Shown: piece after piece, positions 25,293 to 32,961 of the stretch
Numbering within the stretch: position 1 is the stretch's first letter
Layout: each line of letters opens with the position of its first letter
NCBI GenBank assembly: GCA_902787685.1
Contig: CADAHH010000008.1
Location: 1-39,961 of the forward strand
DNA: 39,961 bases
Source: an uncultured Eubacteriales bacterium
GTDB lineage: Bacteria; Bacillota; Clostridia; TANB77; CAG-508
Direction: 5' to 3'
Notes under the pieces: model-generated
What the model was told of the DNA's origin: nothing
Databases searched by the model: none
What the model saw: the letters and a program-made list of their open reading frames with translations, nothing else
Position numbers and translations under genes: made by a program

Positions 25293-27242
25293 ATGGAAGA
25301 TCTTAAATGGAAAGCACCATATGGAGAAGAAATTAAAGCTCTTTTTGGTATGGTAAAATCAGAATTTAAAGATAGTGCAAGTAATTCTGAAAACACTACA
25401 CGTAAAAAAAGAAAGGCATTAAAGCCGGTATTGGGTGGGAGCCTGTCATTTGAAGGAAATAGATTTATACAAACTGGATTAGAAATTCTTAGGAGAGTTT
25501 TTGATGACATTATTGAAAATCAAGAAAGTAATGCTTTGCTAGGAAATGTTGATGTATCAAAAAATATTAGTGCCATTATTAGATATAGATATGTAATAGA
25601 TGATATTTTAATAAAAATGCAAAATGATATTAAATTATATAGAGAATTACAAGAAAAAATAGATAATGCACGAAAAAGAGTTGATATATATCAGGCTGCA
25701 CGAGATGGAGTATTAAAAAAAACAGAGGAAAAAACAGTAATTATAAATGGAGAAACACAAAGAATACCTTTTGAAACTTCTATGACATTAAAAGAAGTAA
25801 AAGATATTTTAGATTCATATGAAAATATGTCAGAACAAAGAAAATCAGCAATGCTAAATAATTATTTAAATTTGGGATTTGCTATTATAGGGTTAATTGG
25901 GTCTTTACAAGATATAAAGTCTACAGAGACAAAGGTGATGACTTTAGGAACAATTACAATTAGTTCAATTAAGATTATTAAAGAAATACTAAACGATAAA
26001 GAATATGGAAAATTATATGAATCCATTACTAAAGGAAATCGTTTATTGGATGAACTAAATGAACACGAACCAATGAATGAACAAGACAAGAAAGATCAAC
26101 TTAATGCTATAAAAGGAATATCAATTATGGAAAGTACTCAAAGAAAAAAAATATATGATAGAAATATATTTATGAATACAGGAATAGATGCTTTTGTAGC
26201 TATTATTATTGGAGCATATACAAAAAATCGAGTTATCATGAATGAAAATGGTAAGTTTGATGGGAAAGCTTTCGCATCTATTTTATCATCATTGAATTCA
26301 ATGAAAGGCATTGCTGGAAATATGATAAATGCAATATATGGATTTAGAGAAGTTTTAGCTAGTGGATCAGAATACAGAGCAATTGCACAATCAGCTTGTG
26401 ATATTATAAATCAAATGGAAGAAAAGGTATATCCATTACAAGGAGCTAATGAAAACTTTGATTCTATATCAATTAATGATTTTAAAGGGAGTTTTTATGA
26501 TGAAACAAATCTTTATACTGGAGAAACTGATTTTAAACATATAATAAAGATAAGCGAGTTTTCTATAAAGAGGGGAGAAACAGTTTTATTAACAGGAGAC
26601 TCTGGTTCAGGAAAGAGTACATTTTTAAGTTGGCTAAAAAGAGGAAATATCAATAACAGAGAGGGAATTACTTTAAATAAAGGACAAGATAATGAAAGAA
26701 AAGTAGATAATCTTGGAAATCAATATATATCATATAGACCTAGTAGTATTCTTGGAGATGAATCAAGTGCGCTTTTTCAAATTACAGGAAAGGAAAGCCT
26801 TTCAAGATTAAAGGAACAAAAAAAGAATAAACTATTAGAAATAATTAGACAATTACATATTTATGACGAAGCTACTACAGATGAAGAAATATTAAATGGT
26901 TTAGCAAGAAAAAAATATATGGAATATTCAACTGGGCAACAAAACAGATTAGTTTTAGCTAGATTGTTATATAGAATTAATGATAAAATATCTATAATCA
27001 TTGTAGATGAACCTGCTGGAAATGTTGAAGATACATTGATACAAGAACAACTAAGTATAATAAAACAATATGCTGAAAAACATAATTTAATGTTATTGAT
27101 GATAACACATAGAGTAGATTTGGCTAAAGAAATTGCAACTAAAAGATATCATATTCAAAATGGAGAATTAAGTCAAGTTCCACTAGAGTATAATGTGAAG
27201 GATAATCGCGTAGAAGATGAGGCAGTTCAACCAGAAGTGTAG
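25293..27242 (+). CDS. ABC-type ATPase with a long, atypical helical N-terminal region
   Basis: The C-terminal ~230 residues are a complete ABC ATPase. Walker A GDSGSGKST is near residue 437, the signature YSTGQQNRLVLARLLYR near 549, Walker B ISIIIVDEPAGNVED near 568, and the H-loop LLMITHRVDLAK near 605. The ~400-residue N-terminal part is helical with only two or three modestly hydrophobic stretches (LGFAIIGLIGSLQD, MNTGIDAFVAIIIGAYTKN). It resembles an ABC-exporter layout, but the six clear membrane spans are missing. It could be a degenerate exporter half or a soluble ABC ATPase. The signature's STGQQ differs from the usual LSGGQ. AAAGGAG precedes ATG. No partner permease is adjacent. Confidence 0.75.
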   Translation: MEDLKWKAPYGEEIKALFGMVKSEFKDSASNSENTTRKKRKALKPVLGGSLSFEGNRFIQTGLEILRRVFDDIIENQESNALLGNVDVSKNISAIIRYRYVIDDILIKMQNDIKLYRELQEKIDNARKRVDIYQAARDGVLKKTEEKTVIINGETQRIPFETSMTLKEVKDILDSYENMSEQRKSAMLNNYLNLGFAIIGLIGSLQDIKSTETKVMTLGTITISSIKIIKEILNDKEYGKLYESITKGNRLLDELNEHEPMNEQDKKDQLNAIKGISIMESTQRKKIYDRNIFMNTGIDAFVAIIIGAYTKNRVIMNENGKFDGKAFASILSSLNSMKGIAGNMINAIYGFREVLASGSEYRAIAQSACDIINQMEEKVYPLQGANENFDSISINDFKGSFYDETNLYTGETDFKHIIKISEFSIKRGETVLLTGDSGSGKSTFLSWLKRGNINNREGITLNKGQDNERKVDNLGNQYISYRPSSILGDESSALFQITGKESLSRLKEQKKNKLLEIIRQLHIYDEATTDEEILNGLARKKYMEYSTGQQNRLVLARLLYRINDKISIIIVDEPAGNVEDTLIQEQLSIIKQYAEKHNLMLLMITHRVDLAKEIATKRYHIQNGELSQVPLEYNVKDNRVEDEAVQPEV

Positions 27243-27281
27243 TTTTACGGTTGAATTGTGATTTATACAATTGGAGGCAAA

Positions 27282-29238
27282 ATGTTTAAACTAGTTTCGA
27301 ATTATAAGCCAACTGGTGACCAACCAGAAGCAATTGAATATTTAAGTAATGGTATAAAGTCTGGAAAAAAATTTCAGACTTTATTAGGAGTTACTCGGAA
27401 GTGGAAAAACATTTACCATGGCAAATATAATAAACAAAGTACAAAGACCAACTCTAGTATTAGCACACAATAAAACTTTAGCTGGGCAGTTGTATTCGGA
27501 ATTTAAAGAGTTTTTTCCAGAAAACAGAGTAGAGTATTTTGTATCTTATTATGATTATTATCAACCAGAAAGCTATATAGCTCAATCTGATACATATATT
27601 GAAAAAGATGCATCGATCAATGATGAAATAGATAAATTACGCCATTCTGCAACTTTATCATTATTTGAAACTAGAGATGTAATAGTTGTTGCATCTGTCA
27701 GTTGTATCTATGGTTTAGGTGACCCTATAGATTACCAAGAGATGATGATGTCATTAAGGCCTGGGCAAAATGTATCTCGTGATAGAGTTATGAAAAAACT
27801 AGTTTCTATGCAATATTCAAGAAATGAAATAGATTTTAAGAGAGGTACTTTTAGAGCTAAAGGTGATATTTTAGAAATTTACCCATCATCTACAAGTGAA
27901 GCAGCTTTAAGGATAGAGTTTTGGGGAGATGAAATAGAAAAAATTTCAGAAATAAATCCATTAACAGGAAAATCTGTTGGAACAAGAAGCCATGTATTAG
28001 TACCACCTGCATCTCAATATGTAACATCAAAAGATAAATTGGATAAAGCGATTATAACAATAGAACAAGAATTAGAGGAGAGAATTAAGTATTTTAAAGA
28101 GCAAAATAAGTTGATAGAAGCCCAACGTATTGAAGAAAGAACCAATTTTGATATAGAAATGATGAAAGAAACCGGATTTTGCCAAGGAATAGAAAACTAT
28201 TCAAGACATTTATCAGGAAGAGAGCCAGGTTCTCCACCATATACACTTTTTGACTATTTCCCAAAAGATTTTTTACTTTTAATAGATGAATCTCATGCAA
28301 CTATCCCACAGGTTAGAGCCATGTATAATGGGGATAAATCTAGAAAAGATTCTTTAGTAAGTTATGGTTTTAGGTTACCATCAGCTTATGATAATAGGCC
28401 ACTTAAATTTAATGAATTTGAACAAAGAATAAATCAAGTTGTATTTGTTAGTGCAACACCTGCAGATTATGAAAAAGAGCACGCAAAAGACAATGTAGTT
28501 GAACAAATAATAAGACCTACAGGGCTTTTAGATCCAAAAATTGAAGTTAAGCCAGTTACCAATCAAGTAGATGACTTAATAGAGCAAATTAGAATTAGAG
28601 CAGAAAAGAACGAGAGGGTTTTAGTTACAACATTAACCAAAAAACAAGCAGAAGATTTAACTTCATATTTAAAAAGTCTAGACATAAAAGTAAATTATAT
28701 GCATTCTGACACAAAAGCTCTAGAAAGAATGGAAATAATAAGAAATTTAAGACTTGGAGAATTCGATGTGTTAGTTGGAATTAATCTTTTAAGAGAAGGT
28801 TTAGATATTCCAGAAGTATCACTTGTTGCAATTTTAGATGCCGACAAAGAAGGATTTTTACGTTCAGAAAGGTCATTAATACAAACAATAGGAAGAGCAG
28901 CTCGTAACACAGATGGAACAGTTATAATGTATGCAGATGAATTAACAGAATCAATGGAAAAAGCAATTACTGAAACAAATAGAAGACGTAAGATTCAAAT
29001 GGAATATAATGAAAAACATAGAATAACACCAAAAACTATTCAAAAATCAGTAAGAGACTCAATAAAAGCAGTACAAGTAGAAGACATAGAAGTTGAATTT
29101 AAAGACAACAAAGATGAAGACATAAAAGAAACAATAAGTAGATTAACAGACAAAATGTTAGAGCATGCTAGCAAAATGGAATTCGAGCAAGCAGCAGAGT
29201 TAAGAGATAAAATAAAAGAACTTGAAAGATTAGTATAA
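27282..29238 (+). CDS. uvrB: Excinuclease ABC subunit B (UvrB), in two frames joined by +1 shift at CGG 27396
   Basis: UvrB is the DNA-damage-verifying helicase-like subunit of nucleotide excision repair. The first frame gives [21 protein letters not shown]...TLLGVT and then CGG, running to a stop at 27473. Omitting C27396 continues as [33 protein letters not shown], restoring Walker A (GVTGSGKT) exactly. It gives about 651 aa, the usual UvrB length. The downstream part has all expected motifs: [11 protein letters not shown] (beta-hairpin), [11 protein letters not shown] (DESH), [34 protein letters not shown], and a C-terminal UVR motif ([18 protein letters not shown]). An ATG at 27418 follows the shift point but would lack Walker A. 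AGGAG lies 5 nt before CGG. The ATG at 27282 has GGAGG upstream. Confidence 0.93.
27386..27399 (+). promoter_or_regulatory. Candidate +1 recoding site in uvrB
   Basis: AGGAG (27386-27390), UU, ACU, CGG, AAG in the zero frame. Dropping C27396 gives ACU GGA AGU GGA AAA, the Walker A codons. The AGGAG also encodes conserved Gly-Val residues, so its presence alone is not proof of a stimulator. Confidence 0.65.
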
Positions 29239-29280
29239 AAATGAGTTAATAAATATGGAGTAATATTTTAGGAGTGAAAA

Positions 29281-29808
29281 ATGGACATTGAAGAAAACTA
29301 TTTTAAAAAATACATTATAACAGCAATTGCACCAGATGGTAGTATAATAAATGTGGAAAAAGATGAATCAGAAGAATGGCATTATCAATCATATATACGA
29401 CTAAATAATAAATTAGGAGGAATAATTGGTTATATTGATAAAAAGATACATTGTTCATACAATTTACCAAATATAGTGGCTAAATTAGGTTATATAAATA
29501 TATATCCTGAGATTGTATTGGATGATGTAGAAACAAATGGAGTTGCACCAGAAGATGTTGAATGTGTTATTTTTCCATATAAACCTACTAAATCTCAATT
29601 AGAATGTTTAATTAAATTGTACAAAGAATTAGAACAATGTAAAAATGTATCTTTTTTTAAAAATCCATCTATAGAAAATGAGCTAAGAGATAAAAATAAA
29701 GAGAGAAATTTAGAAAAATTGAAAAAATATGTTCAACAATTAATGGATGAATTAGACAAAGATATTGAAAATAATAGAAGTTATACAGATGAACAAAAAG
29801 AAGATTAG
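29281..29808 (+). CDS. Conserved-looking hypothetical protein
   Basis: No family is recognised for this 175-aa acidic protein. The N-terminal ~110 residues look like a compact alpha/beta domain (KYIITAIAPDGSIINVEKDE, KLGGIIGYIDKKIHCSYNLP). The C-terminal third is a charged helix (ERNLEKLKKYVQQLMDEL). There is no signal peptide or membrane span. TTTAGGAG precedes the ATG. It lies 42 bp after uvrB and may be transcribed with it. A REP-like element follows 23 bp after its stop. Confidence 0.65.
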   Translation: MDIEENYFKKYIITAIAPDGSIINVEKDESEEWHYQSYIRLNNKLGGIIGYIDKKIHCSYNLPNIVAKLGYINIYPEIVLDDVETNGVAPEDVECVIFPYKPTKSQLECLIKLYKELEQCKNVSFFKNPSIENELRDKNKERNLEKLKKYVQQLMDELDKDIENNRSYTDEQKED

Positions 29809-29831
29809 AAATAGTCTTGGAAGTACGGAAA

Positions 29832-29862
29832 CTGTCAATGGGGACGGACCTTTTTGACAACC
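29832..29862. repeat. REP-like element, copy 2 (TGTCA...TGACA)
   Basis: TGTCAA and TTGACA form inverted ends around TGGGGACGGACCTTT. It is near-identical to 5640-5670 and likewise lies just after a gene. Confidence 0.6.
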
Positions 29863-29890
29863 AGTAAAAAAAATAGACTTTCGACAGGTT

Positions 29891-29923
29891 TTGACAAAAT
29901 ATTTAAAAATAATATGCTATAAT
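29891..29923 (+). promoter_or_regulatory. Promoter of the 30-codon transcription unit
   Basis: TATAAT at 29918-29923 is preceded by TG one base upstream (extended -10). TTGACA at 29891-29896 is 21 nt away, longer than ideal, so the extended -10 probably dominates. Confidence 0.55.
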
Positions 29924-29972
29924 ACATCCATCCTTTTCGTAAAGGAAATCTTTAGGAAAGGAGGGCTGTTAT

Positions 29973-30065
29973 ATGACAACTGCAGATCTTATTTGGCGTT
30001 TGATAGAAACTCTTTTGAAAGAAAAAGAAGACCAGTCAGATGCTAATGAGAAAAAGGAAGACTAG
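29973..30065 (+). CDS. Small protein of 30 aa in its own transcription unit
   Basis: ATG to TAG encodes an N-terminal amphipathic helix (MTTADLIWRLIETLLKEK) and a charged tail (EDQSDANEKKED). It has a strong AAAGGAGGG ribosome-binding site 7 nt upstream, a promoter about 50 nt upstream and a clear terminator directly after. This is convincing gene architecture for such a short frame. No family is recognised. The leader contains TCCTTTT followed by AAAGGA and then the ribosome-binding site AAAGGAGG, so the pyrimidine stretch could pair with either and control translation. It might instead be a leader-type regulatory RNA. Confidence 0.65.
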   Translation: MTTADLIWRLIETLLKEKEDQSDANEKKED

Positions 30066-30075
30066 AAATAGTTGG

Positions 30076-30107
30076 CAAGGGTATATTCGCTAATACCCTT
30101 GTTTTTT
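30076..30107 (+). terminator. Terminator of the 30-codon unit
   Basis: CAAGGGTAT (30076-30084) pairs with ATACCCTTG (30093-30101), followed by six T. Confidence 0.9.
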
Positions 30108-30114
30108 GTTTTTT

Positions 30115-30156
30115 AAAATAAAAAAAAGACTTAAGTGCTCGCTTAACACTTAAGTC
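30115..30156 (-). terminator. Terminator of engB
   Basis: GACTTAAGTG and CACTTAAGTC form a 10-bp stem. On the minus strand it is followed by a run of T, about 85 nt after the engB stop. It ends leftward transcription. Confidence 0.85.
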
Positions 30157-30241
30157 GACTATTCTATGACAACTGTTTAAGTTAAATATAGTATACTACT
30201 TTTTTTATTATATGTCAATTATTTTTGAATATTCACAAAAA

Positions 30242-30841
30242 TTAAATGTATTTTTCAATAATTTCCCACACATCATCTTTATAAATCTTCTTTTCAGAAG
30301 AGAATGGAAGAAAAGTTACATCCATTAATGGATTAAGCTCTTTTTGTAAAGATTCACATGTTGGAATAACTTTAGTTGGTGCAATTTTGTCTGCTTTATT
30401 TGCAAGTATTAAAAAAGGTTTATTACTTGAAATTATATAATTATACATAAGTCTGTCATTTTCAGTAGGAGAGTGCCTTATATCTATTAAAAAGATAATT
30501 AAGGCAATCTTTTTGCTATTAAATAAATATTGTTCTATAAAGTTTCCAACTTTTTCTTGTTCTTGTTTTGACATTTTGCTATATCCATAACCTGGTAAAT
30601 CAACAAAATAAAACTTTTCATCAATATTGTAAAAATTTATTTGTCTGGTTTTTCCAGGTTCAGAACTTGTACGAGCCAATTTTTTTCTATTAATCATAGT
30701 ATTAATAAAACTTGATTTTCCAACATTAGATTTTCCAACTAACACAATTTCAGGCAAATCGTTTTTTGGGTATTGTTTTGGATTCACTGCTGAAATTTCA
30801 AATTTTGGGTTTTTGATTAATACATTAACGGACGTATTCAT
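30242..30841 (-). CDS. engB: Ribosome-assembly GTPase EngB (YsxC/YihA)
   Basis: This essential GTPase acts in late 50S ribosomal subunit assembly. G1 is GKSNVGKSSFIN, switch I TSSEPGKTRQINFY, G3 DLPGYGYSKMS, G4 NKADK and G5 PFSSEK. The length is about 199 aa. The ATG at 30841 is preferred over 30850 because AAGGAAGGA lies 9 nt upstream, whereas it abuts the earlier ATG. The reading frame stays open upstream for another ~38 codons without a start codon (see 30842-30999). In many Clostridia engB follows lon; here serS lies upstream across a 330-bp gap. Confidence 0.95.
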   Translation of the reverse strand: MNTSVNVLIKNPKFEISAVNPKQYPKNDLPEIVLVGKSNVGKSSFINTMINRKKLARTSSEPGKTRQINFYNIDEKFYFVDLPGYGYSKMSKQEQEKVGNFIEQYLFNSKKIALIIFLIDIRHSPTENDRLMYNYIISSNKPFLILANKADKIAPTKVIPTCESLQKELNPLMDVTFLPFSSEKKIYKDDVWEIIEKYI

Positions 30842-30999
30842 GATTGCCATTCCTTCCTTTTTTTTTTCAGGGTTATCATGTGCAGATGGATTTCCTTCAT
30901 AATTTCTATATTGTTCGCTCTCATCAGATGGTTCTCCATCTAGTGTACTAAATTTTTTGAATCAAAATTGATAGGTAGTTCTTTCCGATTATTGCTCAT
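30842..30999 (-). other. Open frame upstream of engB, possible decayed or frameshifted N-terminal extension
   Basis: In frame with engB, an acidic sequence runs upstream (FSTLDGEPSDESEQYRN...) to a TGA without any ATG, GTG or TTG. An ATG at 30999 opens another frame (MSNNRKELPINFDSK) that would join it after a -1 shift in the A6 run near 30953-30958. That frame contains one CGG codon read as Arg, and a +1 shift there would not help. Either an extension was lost or an A-run length is wrong in the sequence. This could equally be chance. Confidence 0.3.
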
Positions 31000-31029
31000 C
31001 TTTTTTCATCTCATTTCTTAAAACAAATC

Positions 31030-31182
31030 AAAAACGAGTATTGCTATGCTGAGGCTGTTCGAACTTTAGTGAGTTACAGCGTCAGTATGCGTTAGCTGGC
31101 AAAATTTTATGACAAAACCGGAGTGTACATATGGTACATGAGGATTTTTTCATAAAATTTTAACAACGCAAGACGAAGTTTT
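31030..31182. repeat. Structured, GC-richer element between serS and engB
   Basis: The core is an inverted repeat with perfect 12-bp ends AAAATTTTATGA (31101-31112) and TCATAAAATTTT (31150-31161). Inside, AACCGGA and TGTAC have near-complementary partners, so the whole folds as a hairpin. The flank 31041-31100 is much richer in G+C than the genome around it. No gene is seen; it looks like a dispersed repeat or structured RNA element. Confidence 0.5.
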
Positions 31183-32463
31183 TCATTTGTTTATTAGTTC
31201 TAGTCCGCCCATGTATGGACGCAATACCTCAGGTACTGTAATACTTCCATCTTCATTATAATTGTTTTCAAGAACTGCAATCAAACCTCTTGGAGAGGCA
31301 ACAACAGTGTTATTTAAAGTGTGTGGGAAATAATTTCCATTTTCACCTTTTACACGAATTCCAAGTCTTCTAGATTGTGCATCTCCTAAAGTTGAACAAC
31401 TGCATACTTCAAAATATTTTTTTTGTCTTGGACTCCAAGCTTCAATATCACAAGATTTAACTTTTAAGTCTGCTAAATCGCCAGAACAACAATCTAACTG
31501 TCTTACAGGAACATTCCAGCTTCTAAATAAATCAACACTTAATTTCCACATTTTATTATACCAATTCATAGATTCTTCAGGCTCACATATAACAATCATT
31601 TCCTGCTTTTCAAATTGATGAACACGATATAAGCCTCTTTCTTCTAGCCCATGAGAACCGATTTCTTTCCTAAAACATGGAGAATATGAAGTCATATTAA
31701 TAGGAAGCTCATCCTTTTTTATTATTTGATCTTTAAATTTTCCTATCATAGAATGCTCTGAAGTTCCAATTAAATATAAATCTTCATTTTCGATTTTATA
31801 CATCATAGCATCCATTTCTTCAAAACTCATAACTCCTGTTACTACATCTGAACGAATCATAAATGGGGGAATAGCATATGTAAAACCATTATTAATCATA
31901 TAATCTCTGGCATATGCAAGCATTGCTTCATGAAGCCTAGCAATATCTCCAATTAAATAATAAAAACCAACTCCACTTGTTCTTCCAGCAGATTCTTTAT
32001 CTAAACCATTGAACTTTGCGATAATATCTGCATGATGAGGTATTTTATAATCTGGAACTATTGGGTCACCAAATCTTTGTACTTCAACATTTTCACTGTC
32101 ATCTTTTCCGATAGGAACAGATTCATGCATAATATTTGGAATTCGCATCATTCTTTTCTTTATTTCTTCTGAAAGCTCATCTTCTAATTTTTCATTTTCA
32201 ACTAATTGGTTATTAATTTCTTCAACTTTTGCCTTAATTTCTTCAGCTTTTTCCTTTTCTCCATTTTTCATAAAGGATCCAATTTGATTACTTAAATTTT
32301 TCCTTTCGGATCTAAGATTATCACCATTTAGTTTAGAAGCACGATATTTTTTGTCTAAATCAATTACTTCATCAACTAGAATTAGTTTTTCATCTTGAAA
32401 TTTTTTCTTGATGTTTTCTTTTACAACATCTGGATTTTCTCTTAAAAATTTAATGTCTATCAT
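31183..32463 (-). CDS. serS: Seryl-tRNA synthetase
   Basis: This class II enzyme charges tRNA-Ser. The 426-aa protein has the N-terminal tRNA-binding coiled coil (residues ~30-105, LNGDNLRSERKNLSNQIGSF) and the catalytic domain. Motif 2 is FRKEIGSHGLEERGLYRVHQF and motif 3 includes TVVASPRGLIAVLENN. SCSTLGDAQSRRLGIRVK binds serine and ATP. The ATG has AGAGGAGG upstream. The spacer to spoVAE is 93 bp, with no T-box leader visible. Confidence 0.97.
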   Translation of the reverse strand: MIDIKFLRENPDVVKENIKKKFQDEKLILVDEVIDLDKKYRASKLNGDNLRSERKNLSNQIGSFMKNGEKEKAEEIKAKVEEINNQLVENEKLEDELSEEIKKRMMRIPNIMHESVPIGKDDSENVEVQRFGDPIVPDYKIPHHADIIAKFNGLDKESAGRTSGVGFYYLIGDIARLHEAMLAYARDYMINNGFTYAIPPFMIRSDVVTGVMSFEEMDAMMYKIENEDLYLIGTSEHSMIGKFKDQIIKKDELPINMTSYSPCFRKEIGSHGLEERGLYRVHQFEKQEMIVICEPEESMNWYNKMWKLSVDLFRSWNVPVRQLDCCSGDLADLKVKSCDIEAWSPRQKKYFEVCSCSTLGDAQSRRLGIRVKGENGNYFPHTLNNTVVASPRGLIAVLENNYNEDGSITVPEVLRPYMGGLELINK

Positions 32464-32556
32464 AATTTTCCTCCTCTACAAAAATTTTATAAGTATTATA
32501 TAATAAATTTCTCTAGATATCAAGGAAAATAGAAAAATATATTGGAAAAAAATCTG

Positions 32557-32943
32557 TCATTGCTTTTTCATTTTTGGTTTTGAGATTAGAGAAGCAATGT
32601 ATCCAAAAAACACAGCTGCAGAAATTCCACCAGCACTTGCTTTTAAGCCACCAGTAAATGCACCCAAAATACCATTTTCTTTAACAGATTCAATAGCTCC
32701 TTTTGCTAAATTATTGCCAAAACCTAAGAGTGGAACAGTTGCTCCACAGCCTGCAAAATCTACCAAATATTCATATAAACCTAAACCACCTAAAATAGTA
32801 CCTAAAGTAACAAAAGTTACTAGGATTCTTGCTGGGGTTAATTTTGTTTTATCAATTAAAATTTGTCCAATAACACATATTAAGCCACCTACTATAAAAG
32901 CTTTAAATAACATTATATAATCAAAATTTTGCCAAAATTCCAT
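32557..32943 (-). CDS. spoVAE: Stage V sporulation protein AE (SpoVAE)
   Basis: This small polytopic membrane protein belongs to the SpoVA channel, which moves dipicolinic acid into the forespore and releases it at germination. It is 128 aa with three to four spans: KAFIVGGLICVIGQILI, LGTILGGLGLYEYLVDF and GGISAAVFFGYIASLI. GCGATVPLLGFGNNLAKGAI is the conserved SpoVAC/AE loop. It is the last gene of spoVAC-spoVAD-spoVAE. Confidence 0.93.
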   Translation of the reverse strand: MEFWQNFDYIMLFKAFIVGGLICVIGQILIDKTKLTPARILVTFVTLGTILGGLGLYEYLVDFAGCGATVPLLGFGNNLAKGAIESVKENGILGAFTGGLKASAGGISAAVFFGYIASLISKPKMKKQ

Positions 32944-32961
32944 TTTTTTATCCTTTCAACT

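Noticed and set aside
27258..27281. An upstream GTG start for uvrB
   Set aside because: The ATG at 27282 has GGAGG directly upstream and gives the family-typical [18 protein letters not shown] start.
32464..32556. A T-box leader upstream of serS
   Set aside because: The gap is only 93 nt and shows no T-box sequence or specifier stem-loop.
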